A DNA stretch of 8,189 nt from an uncultured Akkermansia sp. (GCA_947585525.1 CANPXA010000071.1:1-8189), one strand, 5' to 3'; positions 1-6,761 are shown, counted from the first letter of the stretch. Notes: generated by a model from the letters alone, not told the origin. Translations and numbers: made by a program.

Positions 1-28
1 TTCGAAAAGAGAAAACCCTAAGGCGGCA

Positions 29-133
29 AGGCGCCGGAGGCGCCTGATGTACGAATTACGAATTACGACGTACGATTTGAGAAATTCCGCGACGTCGGCG
101 CAATTTAGCAGAGCGATAGCGCAGCAGAATTTT
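29..133 (-). repeat. Modular palindrome/heptad element, copy 1 (reverse orientation)
   Basis: Three modules are visible. A hairpin has arms 29-35 and 39-45 (AGGCGCC / GGCGCCT) around a GGA loop. Four heptads follow at 50-77: TACGAAT twice, TACGACG, TACGATT. A palindromic segment at 82-132 has outer arms AAATTC (82-87) and GAATTT (127-132). The same order recurs, with different hairpin arm sequences but the same GGA/TCC loop, at 823-954, 5853-6064 and 6866-7004. The hairpin faces left, toward a gene that would lie outside the window. No coding function is seen. It resembles non-autonomous dispersed repeats, but the family is not one I can name. Confidence 0.8.
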
Positions 134-164
134 GGTTTACCCCAGAATTTACCCATCCCCCAAG

Positions 165-356
165 GGTAAACGCATTTGAGGGAAGTTAATCGACGGAGAA
201 AATGCTCTTATTGATTGATATCACCGTTGATGCCTATCAAAAAATCATGACAACAAGCGGTCATCATAATGACGACTTTGAAGACCCCTCCCACGTACAT
301 TGATGATTCAAAAAGATCTGCGCAACGCGCACATTATCAACAAATCGTAAATCAAG
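165..356 (+). repeat. Diverged dispersed repeat, copy A (pairs with 3620-3799)
   Basis: This segment is recognisably similar to 3620-3799 in the same orientation; shared stretches include CATTTGAG, AATGCTCTTATTGA, GATATCAC and GCGCAC.TTATCAA. Each copy runs at its right end into AAATCGT or AATTCGT heptad sequence. A 33-codon ORF (202-303), preceded by GGAG, starts MLLLIDITVD; copy B reads MLLLTDITVD before stopping early. The two reading frames share some synonymous differences but this is too little to call a gene. A small stem GTCAT-CATA-ATGAC (260-273) lies inside. It may be an old repeat or the decayed end of a mobile element. Confidence 0.6.
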
Positions 357-389
357 TCATGGACGATGTACGGTGGACAAGACGCCCGA

Positions 390-800
390 CGGTCCCGTGT
401 AGGGCGCACGCGAAGAGGGCGGTAAGTGCGGTTGGACAAAAGCGCAGCTTTTGCCCGCAGGGCGCTGAGGCAGGGTGGTGCCGAAGCGTCAATGGACGAT
501 GTCGCAAAGCCTGCAATGCCCCCGAGGGTTCGGAGGGGGATTGGACAAAAGTGCAGCTTTTGCCCGCAGGGTGAAAACTGCCGACGGCTGTAAGGCAGGT
601 TAGCCAAAAGCGACAGCTTTTGTCCCAACGGGATGAGGAGTCGTGAGGCGACTCCGAAGCAAACGCCGATGGGGCGGCGGTGAGTCAAAGCGGTCGACGG
701 CCCCGGTAGGGCGCTCGCGAAGCGGGCGGTAAGACCGATTGGACAACGCGCATGCGTTGCCCGCAGGGCGAACCGCCGATGGGGCGGCGGTGAGTCAAGA
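390..800. repeat. Hairpin-dense non-coding block
   Basis: About 400 bp is packed with short palindromes. Four copies of a double hairpin occur: arms 437-443/447-453 followed by CCC-GCA-GGG (454-462); 546-552/556-562 followed by 563-571; 605-611/616-622 followed by CCC-AAC-GGG (624-632); and 744-749/754-759 followed by 760-768. Most carry CAAAAGC / GCTTTTG arms, but the fourth has CAACGC / GCGTTG. Other stems are GGAGTCG/CGACTCC (637-643/649-655), CCCCC/GGGGG (519-523/535-539) and CCGCC/GGCGG (near 773-787). Open frames here exist on both strands but only translate the repeats, so I call no gene. Confidence 0.75.
664..798 (+). repeat. 25-bp direct repeats bounding an extra 110 bp
   Basis: The 25-base sequence beginning CGCCGATGGGG and ending TGAGTCAA occurs at 664-688 and again at 774-798, 110 bp apart. 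The right-hand inverted-repeat arm has this sequence once. The left arm therefore gained, or the right arm lost, one repeat plus the intervening hairpin-bearing segment, as expected for recombination or slippage between short direct repeats. Confidence 0.85.
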
Positions 801-822
801 CGGCATGGCATAGTTCCTGACG

Positions 823-954
823 CTTTCTAGCCAATAACCAGCATTATTTTCAAAATTCTGCTGCGCCTTCGCTCTGCTGGAACGCGCTTTGCGTGCGAAT
901 TCCCTGAAATCGTAAATCGTAAATAGGCACCTCCGGTGCCCCCGTCCATCGTAC
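823..954 (+). repeat. Modular palindrome/heptad element, copy 2
   Basis: Module order is: CTTTCTAGC (823-831); a palindromic segment running from CAAAATTC to GAATTC (about 851-902); two AAATCGT heptads (907-920); AAATA; then hairpin GGCACC-TCC-GGTGCC (926-940) and CCCGTCCATCGTAC (941-954). The hairpin side faces the EamA gene. Near-identical to 6866-7004 in inverted orientation and clearly related to 5853-6064. Confidence 0.85.
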
Positions 955-1008
955 AAAACCAATGAGTTATGCCACATCATCTGCCGTTAAATACCTATTG
1001 GGCATCGC

Positions 1009-1042
1009 TTTTTCTTGGGACGGGTGTGTGGGACGGATGTGG
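1009..1042 (+). promoter_or_regulatory. Direct-repeat motif upstream of transporter, shared with sigma gene upstream region
   Basis: GGGACGGGTGTGT (1017-1029) is followed directly by GGGACGGATGTGG (1030-1042), a 13-bp tandem repeat 15 bases before the -35 box. The 20 bases at 1009-1028 match 18 of 20 with the reverse complement of 6792-6811, upstream of the sigma gene. It may be a shared operator or simply the faded end of the long inverted repeat; the sequence alone does not decide. Confidence 0.35.
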
Positions 1043-1056
1043 TTTTCTAATGGCGG

Positions 1057-1086
1057 TTGACTTGCCGGCGGGGGCTGTGATATGAT
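1057..1086 (+). promoter_or_regulatory. Sigma-70-like promoter of the EamA gene
   Basis: TTGACT (1057-1062) and TATGAT (1081-1086) are each one base from consensus and are separated by 18 bases. The predicted transcript start near 1093 leaves a leader of only about 11 bases, which holds GAGAGG (1095-1100) just three bases before the ATG at 1104. Confidence 0.65.
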
Positions 1087-1103
1087 GGAATTCCGAGAGG
1101 GAA

Positions 1104-2039
1104 ATGAGCGCCGAGACGAAAAAGGCACCGCGTTGGGAAATCCTTACAGCGTATTTCATGATCTACGTTGTGTGGGGGTCCACCTACTTTTTCATCGGCG
1201 AGGCGATGGACGGATTTCCTCCGTACGTGCTGGGCGGTCTGCGATTCACCGCGGCCGGCGCACTCTTGTTGGGTGTGGCGATTGCGTGCAGAGAGAACCC
1301 TTTCGACTTCGGTCTGATGCGTATTTCCATCCCCTGCGGCATGGTGATGCTCTTTGCAGATATGACGGCCATCATGCTGGCTCAGCGGTACATCAGCAGC
1401 AGTCTGGAGGCTGTGCTCGCCTCCTCCACCATGATCTGGATCACGTTGTTCAACTACCGCTCATGGAGGTATAACTTCCGAAATGCTCGCGTACCGCTTG
1501 GACTTGTTGGCGGTCTCCTGGGGGTCGTTCTGCTCTACATCCATGAACTCGTCCTACCGGAAGGCAATGGGGAGTACGGGGTCATCATCTTCCTCATGGG
1601 GATGCTTGCCTGGTCCATTGGATCTCTCTTCATCAAGTACCGCGCCTCTGCTCATGAAAACGTGAACGCCTGGAGCGGCACCGCCTGGCAAATGCTCGCG
1701 GCCGGACTCGCCTTTTGGGCAGTCTCCGCCGCCACCGGTGAAGTCCAAGATGTCCACTGGACCGAGATTCCTTGGCACGCCTGGTGGAACCTGGGCTACC
1801 TCGTGCTCTTCGGCTCGATCCTAGCCTACACGAGTTACGTGTGGCTTCTCAAAGTGCGTCCCGCCACCGAAGTCGCCACCCATGCCTACGCCAACCCCTT
1901 CATAGCTATCATACTGGGAGCTTGCTTCGGCAACGAACACATCACCCTCATCCAATGGCTCGGTCTGGCCATCATCCTCGTCAGCCTCGTCCTCATCAAT
2001 GGACGCCACAAGCACCGCCGCCGATCCCGACGCGTGTGA
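1104..2039 (+). CDS. EamA/DMT-family membrane transporter
   Basis: A 311-residue inner-membrane protein of the drug/metabolite transporter superfamily. What is seen: about ten hydrophobic segments (roughly 13-33, 40-62, 71-93, 98-118, 129-147, 158-178, 195-212, 230-249, 256-275, 281-300), forming two five-helix halves typical of duplicated EamA domains. WGSTY (24-28), the RF pair at 47-48 and ANPFIAIILG (263-272) match family hallmarks. The C-terminus is a strongly basic tail (about 300-311), consistent with a cytoplasmic end. Family members export or import small metabolites such as amino acids or other compounds; the substrate cannot be read from sequence. The start at 1104 is supported by the promoter and by GAGAGG nearby. 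It stands alone and converges with the ATPase gene; the 136-bp gap between them shows no clear terminator hairpin. Confidence 0.92.
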   Translation: MSAETKKAPRWEILTAYFMIYVVWGSTYFFIGEAMDGFPPYVLGGLRFTAAGALLLGVAIACRENPFDFGLMRISIPCGMVMLFADMTAIMLAQRYISSSLEAVLASSTMIWITLFNYRSWRYNFRNARVPLGLVGGLLGVVLLYIHELVLPEGNGEYGVIIFLMGMLAWSIGSLFIKYRASAHENVNAWSGTAWQMLAAGLAFWAVSAATGEVQDVHWTEIPWHAWWNLGYLVLFGSILAYTSYVWLLKVRPATEVATHAYANPFIAIILGACFGNEHITLIQWLGLAIILVSLVLINGRHKHRRRSRRV

Positions 2040-2175
2040 AGTACGCCAGTTCCCCTGAAATCTGATGTTCAACTTTTAAGGGATGTGAAATTCTGCTTTA
2101 ATTCGCTCACTCTATTACAAAACGCTCCCTATGCCGCACTTTTCCTCATCTCATGCTTTACGTCAGAAAGGGCTA

Positions 2176-3459
2176 TTACGGCTTGAGCGTGCCGAGCGGG
2201 ACAACGCACACGCCGTCCTCGCGTCGATAGGCAAACTGTCCCAGCCCGGTAAGCACCATCATGAAAGAAGGAGCCGGTGAACGGTCGGTATTCACGAGTG
2301 AGGCGAATTTGATGAGATTAGCTGCCCCCTCGTCCACACTTCTCAAGTCACCGCCCAGCTTAATTTCCACCAGCCCATAGCGTCCATTTCGCAGGCGTAT
2401 AATAGTATCCACTTCTCTCCCGTTCCTGTCCAGGTAATGATAAACCTTGCCATCCAAGGCGTCGGCATAGATGCGTAAGTCGCGCACAGCCATATTCTCA
2501 AAGAGGTATCCCATGGTCGGCAGGTCATCAATTAACTCCTGCGGACCTGCCCCGAAAGCCGCTGCTGCGATGGAGGGATCGGTGAAATAACGTGTTTTTG
2601 CCGCTCTCAAAAGCGCTTTGGTTCGCAGGCTCGGCGACCAATTTTCTGCTTCCTCAATGACAAAAATCATTCGTAAAGCCTCCAGATAAGAAGCCACCGT
2701 ATCCACAGAGATCCCTGTAATTTCATTGGCGCGTATATCCTCAACGATCTTGGTCATCTTTGCTTGTGTGCCGACGAGCCGTGCATATGAACGCAGCAGC
2801 GTTGTCGCGATTGACGCACTGCGATGAATCCCATCTGCTCTCGATACATCGATGTGTGCGATGGTGTCAAAGTATTGACGTGCTTGTCTGAGCGCGACAC
2901 GCTCCGGTTGATCAATCGCACCTGGCCAACCGCCGCGAGCGATGAGGAATGACAGCATCTCCAGTTCCATGCCACATTCTGCCTCTATTTCGTGATGCCC
3001 TTCAAAAAGCGATGCGAGCGATATCTCTCCCGATGATTCACCGGATTCATACAACGACATAGGGCGCATGAGCATCCTCGCAATACGCCCGGCCCCGGAG
3101 TGATGTACTTGAGACATATCTGCCGGCACCGCCGAACCTGTCAGGATGAACTGCCCAAACTCGTTTCTCTGGTCCACTTCAAAGCGTACTGCGTCCCACA
3201 ATCTCGGCGCAAGTTGCCATTCATCCAGCAATACCGGCGGCGTACCCATCAACAGTCTGCCTGGGGATGTTCTTGCCATGAGAAGATTCTGCTCCTGCCT
3301 GGCAGGATCATCCAATTTGATCACAGTATTGGCAATTTGCTCTGCCGATGTCGTCTTTCCGCACCATTTTGCGCCTTCAATGAGTACAGCTCCGCTGCTT
3401 TCCAGCATTTCTTGAAGCAATGCATCGGACACTCTTGGCCTGTAGTTTTTGGGGGGCAT
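2176..3459 (-). CDS. AAA_14/DUF4143 family ATP-binding protein
   Basis: A 427-residue P-loop ATPase of the type annotated as ATP-binding protein with a DUF4143 C-terminal region. What is seen: Walker A GAKWCGKTT (residues 29-37), Walker B VLLDEWQ with D79-E80, a sensor-like LTGS (106-109), then GRIARM followed by RPMSLYES (about 124-139), which is very characteristic of the family. Near the C-terminus, D351 followed by E365-I-K367 fits the PD-(D/E)XK-like fold seen in this family. Length is normal. The family is common, scattered and often isolated; its cellular role is not established, and links to defence or mobile DNA are speculation. The start is fixed by AGGAG (3469-3473) nine bases upstream. 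It ends with adjacent TAA-TAG stops. It is a single gene whose promoter carries tandem iteron-like repeats, suggesting self-regulation or DNA binding at that site (inference). Confidence 0.9.
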   Translation of the reverse strand: MPPKNYRPRVSDALLQEMLESSGAVLIEGAKWCGKTTSAEQIANTVIKLDDPARQEQNLLMARTSPGRLLMGTPPVLLDEWQLAPRLWDAVRFEVDQRNEFGQFILTGSAVPADMSQVHHSGAGRIARMLMRPMSLYESGESSGEISLASLFEGHHEIEAECGMELEMLSFLIARGGWPGAIDQPERVALRQARQYFDTIAHIDVSRADGIHRSASIATTLLRSYARLVGTQAKMTKIVEDIRANEITGISVDTVASYLEALRMIFVIEEAENWSPSLRTKALLRAAKTRYFTDPSIAAAAFGAGPQELIDDLPTMGYLFENMAVRDLRIYADALDGKVYHYLDRNGREVDTIIRLRNGRYGLVEIKLGGDLRSVDEGAANLIKFASLVNTDRSPAPSFMMVLTGLGQFAYRREDGVCVVPLGTLKP

Positions 3460-3483
3460 TATTTTACTCTCCTCTCAGATTTC

Positions 3484-3512
3484 ATTCTATACTTATTTTA
3501 GAGATATTGCAA
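3484..3512 (-). promoter_or_regulatory. Promoter of the DUF4143 ATPase gene
   Basis: On the minus strand, TTGCAA (3507-3512) and TAGAAT (3484-3489) are spaced by 17 bases, with the ribosome binding site and ATG about 10-25 bases further on. The -35 box overlaps the last of the tandem repeats at 3509-3601, so a factor binding them could block or recruit polymerase. Confidence 0.55.
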
Positions 3513-3601
3513 CATTTAATCCTTGTTTTGTGATATTTTTAATCAGTGTTTTGCAGATAATCTGTTCCTTATTTTGCAAATATTTTAATCCTTCTTTTGC
3601 A
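3509..3601 (-). repeat. Four tandem 23-bp iteron-like repeats
   Basis: On the minus strand four adjacent units lie at 3579-3601, 3556-3578, 3532-3555 (24 bp) and 3509-3531. The first three begin TGCAAAA and the fourth ACAAAAC; units 1, 3 and 4 share a GATTAAA core and unit 2 is the most diverged. Units follow one another without gaps, at two helical turns. The outermost unit forms a dyad with an inverted half-site (CTTTTGC 3594-3600 / GCAAAAG 3602-3608), and a 10-bp palindrome TAACCGGTTA follows at 3610-3619. The array directly precedes the ATPase promoter. Candidate operator or iteron; the binding protein is unknown. Confidence 0.75.
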
Positions 3602-3619
3602 GCAAAAGTTAACCGGTTA

Positions 3620-3799
3620 GAGTAACGGCATTTGAGAGAAATTCATTAGACGAGAAATGCTCTTATTGACTGATATCACAGTCGATACACATCAAAAACC
3701 GTGATAATCAGCGATCATTATGATGACGGATATTAAGAAGACTCTGTATCCGTTAACAATCCATAAATTTGCACAATGCGCACGTTATCAATAATTCGT
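3620..3799 (+). repeat. Diverged dispersed repeat, copy B (pairs with 165-356)
   Basis: Similar along its length to copy A in the same orientation, about three quarters identical by eye. The short reading frame starting MLLLTDITVD (from about 3658) terminates after 15 codons here, against 33 in copy A. It runs straight into the AATTCGT heptads at 3793, as copy A runs into AAATCGT, so this sequence and the heptad module may be parts of one larger element. Confidence 0.6.
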
Positions 3800-3867
3800 A
3801 ATTCGTAATTCGTAATTCGTAATTCGTAATTCGTAAATAGGCAACCGCATTTCCTAATGCGTTTGCC
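3793..3867 (+). repeat. Heptad array plus hairpin, 3' flank of fhs
   Basis: Six perfect AATTCGT heptads (3793-3834) are followed by AAATA and a hairpin with arms 3840-3851 and 3856-3867 (GGCAACCGCATT / AATGCGTTTGCC, one C/T mismatch, TCCT loop). The hairpin lies 25 bases beyond the fhs stop and could act as a transcript-end structure, though no clear U-tract follows it on the fhs strand. An inverted equivalent lies just upstream of fhs at 5604-5668. Confidence 0.85.
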
Positions 3868-3892
3868 CCGGGTTTTCCATCCATCACCGACC

Positions 3893-5530
3893 TCATCCTT
3901 TCATGCCGGAAATAGTACCATCGTCATCCACTCGGAGAAGCGTCGCCGCAGGTACTCGAGGCAAGGCAGGCATACGCATGATGTCGCCGCAGAGCGCCAC
4001 GAGAAAGCCGGCTCCGTTGGCTATCTCGAAATCACGCACGGTGATGCAAAATCCCTTGGGGCGCCCGCGCAAAGCTGCATTGTCCGTGAGCGAATTCTGG
4101 GTCTTTGCCATACAGACCGGAAGATCCGTCAAACCATTCTTCTCCAAAAGGGCGAGCTTCTTGCGCGCAGCGGCGGTGAGCACGACATCATCTGCCCCGT
4201 AGATCTTACAAGCGATGCAGCGCATTCTCTCTTCCACCGGGACATCCAAGCTGTACAGCGGCTTAAAGGGCTCCGGCGCGCTCGTCTCCACGCTCCGCAC
4301 AACCGCCCGCGCAAGCCCCGTGGCGCCGTCGCCGCCGCGACCGAACACGTCCGCCACCTCACATGCCACCCCCAGCTGCTCGCAGAAGGACTGCACAGCT
4401 TGAATTTCCTCGGGAGTGTCCTGATCGGCAAAGAGATTGATCGCCACGGTCACGGGACGTCCGTACAATTGAGCGCTTTCGATGTGTGCCTGCAGGTTCG
4501 GCAATCCGCGTCGCACGGTTTCCGCATCCGGAACATTCAGCATATTTTTATCCACTCCTCCGTGCATTTTCAGCGCACGGATCGTCGCAACCAGCACGAT
4601 GCCATCCGGCGCCAGTCCACTTTGCCGGCATTTGATATCCAAGAATTTTTCTGCTCCGAGATCAAAGGCAAAGCCTGCTTCCGTCACGGTGTACTCCGAG
4701 CAACTGAGCGCCATCCTCGTTGCTATCACCGAGTTACAGCCGTGCGCTATATTGGCAAACGGACCTCCGTGCACAAAGGCAGGCACTCCCTCCGAACTCT
4801 GCACGAGGTTCGGGTTGATGGCGTCCCGCAAGATCGCCAGCATGGCATCCGTCACCCCGAATTCACGTGCATACACGGCCTCATCTTCCTCGGTGAAACC
4901 CACGACGATGTTGTCGATGCGGCGCCGCAAGTCGGCTCGGTCCTCCGCCAGACAGAGACAAGCCATGATCTCAGAGGCCGGGGTGATGTTAAAGCCCTCT
5001 TCTCGCGGCACTCCGTTCTTATTGAGACCGACCACGATGTTGCGCAGCGCCCGGTCATTCATGTCGATCACTCGCTTCCATACCACTTTGTTCGGGGCCA
5101 ACCGCGTGGTGTGGTAGAAGAGGGCATTATCCACCACGGCTGCAAGCAAGTTGTTCGCCGCCGTTATGGCAGGAAAATCCCCGTTGAAGCTCAGGTTGAT
5201 GCTGTCCCCCGGAACGATGCTTGACTTCCCTCCCCCCGTGGCTCCCCCCTTGCGACCAAACACCGGCCCCATCGAGGGTTCCCTCAAAGCCAAACAGGCT
5301 TTCTTCCCTATCTTCTGCAGCCCCTGCGCCAACCCTATCGACACGGTGGTCTTCCCCTCGCCGGCAGGTGTCGGGGTCAACGCACTCACCAAAATCAACT
5401 TCCCTTTCCTCTCCCTGCCCCTCAGAGCCTCGATGCATACCTTGGCCTTGTCCCTCCCGTACGGCAACACCCACTCTTCTTTCAGGTCAAGTCTCTCTGC
5501 CATTTGCTGCGCCAGTGTCGGCGCCTTCAT
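3893..5530 (-). CDS. fhs: Formate--tetrahydrofolate ligase
   Basis: Cytosolic enzyme (formyl-THF synthetase) that joins formate to tetrahydrofolate using ATP, giving 10-formyl-THF for purine and other one-carbon needs. From the chosen start it has 545 residues, near the usual 550-560. Seen: the nucleotide loop TPTPAGEGKTT (52-62), EPSMGPVFGRKGGATGGG (84-101), FVHGGPFANIAHGCNS (252-267) and the family signature VATIRALKMHGG (314-325). Odd: after GGG the usual Y-A-Q-V-x-P-M-E-D-I-N-L-H-F-T-G-D-F-H run reads K-S-S-I-V-P-G-D-S-I-N-L-S-F-N-G-D-F-P (102-120), so several normally conserved residues differ. Start: ATG at 5528-5530 has GAGG five bases upstream; ATG at 5543-5545 (starting MSEENMKAP) and an in-frame TTG at 5579-5581 are less well served. 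It is a single gene bracketed by inverted repeat elements. It is probably active, but the altered segment deserves attention. Confidence 0.96.
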   Translation of the reverse strand: MKAPTLAQQMAERLDLKEEWVLPYGRDKAKVCIEALRGRERKGKLILVSALTPTPAGEGKTTVSIGLAQGLQKIGKKACLALREPSMGPVFGRKGGATGGGKSSIVPGDSINLSFNGDFPAITAANNLLAAVVDNALFYHTTRLAPNKVVWKRVIDMNDRALRNIVVGLNKNGVPREEGFNITPASEIMACLCLAEDRADLRRRIDNIVVGFTEEDEAVYAREFGVTDAMLAILRDAINPNLVQSSEGVPAFVHGGPFANIAHGCNSVIATRMALSCSEYTVTEAGFAFDLGAEKFLDIKCRQSGLAPDGIVLVATIRALKMHGGVDKNMLNVPDAETVRRGLPNLQAHIESAQLYGRPVTVAINLFADQDTPEEIQAVQSFCEQLGVACEVADVFGRGGDGATGLARAVVRSVETSAPEPFKPLYSLDVPVEERMRCIACKIYGADDVVLTAAARKKLALLEKNGLTDLPVCMAKTQNSLTDNAALRGRPKGFCITVRDFEIANGAGFLVALCGDIMRMPALPRVPAATLLRVDDDGTISGMKG

Positions 5531-5603
5531 GTTTTCCTCGCTCATACCCCATAACATACCACACCCGACCTCGCATTGCAAGTATCGACACCCACAAGGC
5601 AGG

Positions 5604-5715
5604 GCAAACGCATTTGGAAATGCGTTTGCTATGTACGAATTACGAATTACGAATTACGAATTACGAATTGAATTTTAGCGCGCTTGCGCGCGGGATATGC
5701 AATGCGCAAGCATTG
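5604..5715 (-). repeat. Hairpin, heptad array and GC palindromes, 5' flank of fhs
   Basis: A perfect 12-bp hairpin (arms 5604-5615 and 5618-5629, loop GG) is followed by TATG and five perfect TACGAAT heptads (5634-5668). Then come two further hairpins: GCGCGC-TT-GCGCGC (5678-5691) and CAATGC-GCAA-GCATTG (5700-5715). The hairpin side faces fhs and the heptads face away, mirroring 3793-3867. No promoter of convincing quality for fhs was found here. Confidence 0.85.
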
Positions 5716-5797
5716 GTGATGGGGAAAAATCACACGCGTTTGCTACGAGAAAAGCTCACAGAACTACGTCATGCCATCTCCCTGGCTCTGCCTAAAT

Positions 5798-5845
5798 AAA
5801 TCGTAAATCGTAATTCGTAAATCGTAAATAGGCACCTCCGGTGCC
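5798..5845 (+). repeat. Short heptad plus hairpin element
   Basis: Four heptads (AAATCGT, AAATCGT, AATTCGT, AAATCGT; 5798-5825), AAATA and the hairpin GGCACC-TCC-GGTGCC (5831-5845). Just before it, about 5762-5785 is a degraded relative of the sequence preceding the element at 823, with TACGTCATGCCATCT in place of the TACGCCATGCCATCT of the right arm. It is followed at once by the next copy at 5853. Confidence 0.8.
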
Positions 5846-5852
5846 CCCGTCC

Positions 5853-6064
5853 CTTTCTAGCTACCCCTTACGCCCATTCCCAAAAATTCCGCTACGCATC
5901 CGCTCCGCTAAACTGCGCCAACGGCGCGGAATTTTCCAAATCGTAAATCGTAAATCGTAAATCGTAAATCGTAATTCGTAATTCGTAATTCGTAATTCGT
6001 AAATAGGCACCTCCGGTGCCACCGTCCATCGTCCATGGCAAACGCATTTCCAAATGCGTTTGCC
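5853..6064 (+). repeat. Modular palindrome/heptad element, fullest copy
   Basis: Starts CTTTCTAGC (5853-5861). A palindromic segment has 10-bp outer arms AAAATTCCGC (5883-5892) and GCGGAATTTT (5926-5935), with an inner GCGCC-AAC-GGCGC (5915-5927). Then five AAATCGT (5938-5972), four AATTCGT (5973-6000), AAATA, hairpin GGCACC-TCC-GGTGCC (6006-6020), ACCGTCCATCG, and finally a perfect 13-bp hairpin (arms 6037-6049 and 6052-6064, CC loop). Both hairpin types are present together only here. The last hairpin lies 16 bases beyond the sigma gene stop. Confidence 0.88.
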
Positions 6065-6080
6065 CTGGGGTTCATGGGCT

Positions 6081-6752
6081 TCATTGCTCCTGCGCTCGGA
6101 TATATTGTATCTCCTTGTTAAGGACGGCGCCAACGCGGTGTTTGGCGAGGTACACCTGAGCAATGCTGACGCCAAGTTTGCGGTGCACCTCAATGGGTTT
6201 CATTCCACGAATAACGTTGTAATCAAATATCTGGAACTGCTTGGGAGAAACTTTCATCTTCACCCGTTCTATGGCGGCCTTCATGACGTTCTCCTGCCAT
6301 TCTTTCTCCCAGATGCTCTCAAAAGAGGTTTCGCTGTGGTCGGCGATGCGTTCCAGGGGTGAATCGACAGGCACTCCGTCCGAAGTCGCTGATGAGGCGG
6401 TTGACGCCGTATCCTTCTGTCTGGCGCGGAATTGATCACTGATACGCCAGCTGGTCACCTTCCAGAGCCAGCTCTTGAAAGAACCTCTCTCCGGGTCATA
6501 TACTTGCTTCCGGGATTGTTTAGCGATCGTCAATACGGTCTCCTGCACCACGTCCCACGCCTCATGTTCATGCAAGCCGGCTTGAATAGCTACCGAATAA
6601 ATGAGCCTCCAGTAGGTGCGATAAAACTCCTCCCAGCTTTTGCGATCCTCCCAGTCAGCCAACTTGAGGATGAGACTGCGCCGCGTGCGGGCGGCAAGCT
6701 TCTCAAGCTCCCCGGCCGAAGGCTCCCCACGCATCTCTTCTTCACCGCCCAT
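6081..6752 (-). CDS. ECF-like RNA polymerase sigma factor
   Basis: A 223-residue sigma-70 family protein of the extracytoplasmic-function type, which would direct RNA polymerase to a specific promoter set. Seen: a region 2 from about 36 to 110, with DVVQETV (67-73), the FKSWLWKVTSWRISDQFR core (92-109) for -10 recognition and core binding; a Ser/Thr/Ala-rich linker (about 111-148); and a region 4 helix-turn-helix (about 150-215) with KPIEVHRKLGVSIAQVYLAK. The TRRSLILKLADWEDRKSWEEF opening resembles a group common in Verrucomicrobiota and Planctomycetota. No anti-sigma gene adjoins it. The start at 6752 follows GGTG at a suitable distance; a second ATG at codon 7 is possible. It is transcribed away from the surface protein gene; regulation of that gene is possible but unproven. 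It is flanked on both sides by inverted repeat elements. Confidence 0.92.
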   Translation of the reverse strand: MGGEEEMRGEPSAGELEKLAARTRRSLILKLADWEDRKSWEEFYRTYWRLIYSVAIQAGLHEHEAWDVVQETVLTIAKQSRKQVYDPERGSFKSWLWKVTSWRISDQFRARQKDTASTASSATSDGVPVDSPLERIADHSETSFESIWEKEWQENVMKAAIERVKMKVSPKQFQIFDYNVIRGMKPIEVHRKLGVSIAQVYLAKHRVGAVLNKEIQYIRAQEQ

Positions 6753-6761
6753 TGTTTCACC

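Larger units (their letters stand above)
616..971 (+). repeat. Left arm of long inverted repeat (partner 6849-7101)
   Basis: Read against the reverse complement of 6849-7101, this arm matches end to end apart from a 110-bp extra segment and one heptad fewer; 356-110+7 gives exactly the 253 bp of the partner. I count about nine substitutions over 246 aligned bases, roughly 96% identity. The arm ends at CAATGAGTTATG (960-971). Beyond that point similarity is weaker but continues toward the promoter of the transporter gene. The arms are inverted, so homologous recombination between them would invert the genes in between. Confidence 0.88.

Noticed and set aside
269..811. Open frames on both strands in the hairpin block (plus 269-574, minus 308-811)
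   Set aside because: Their translations only reproduce the hairpin repeats (for example the repeated GQK..FCPQGAE-type peptide), which recur out of gene context at 7092-7151. No start signal or domain is seen.
2040..2175. Bidirectional terminator between the convergent transporter and ATPase genes
   Set aside because: I found no stem followed by a T-run on either strand in this gap.
3857..5224. A 455-codon plus-strand open frame
   Set aside because: It lies opposite fhs, whose conserved motifs are unmistakable. The translation has no recognisable domain and is rich in His, Arg and Ser, as expected for an antisense shadow.
3793..6000. CRISPR array as an explanation for the regular repeats
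   Set aside because: The unit is only 7 bp with no spacers, and no cas gene is present.
5861..6193. Minus-strand frame with the peptide pattern YELRITN
   Set aside because: The seven-residue pattern is simply the heptad DNA repeat read in frame, and the rest overlaps the sigma gene in another frame.
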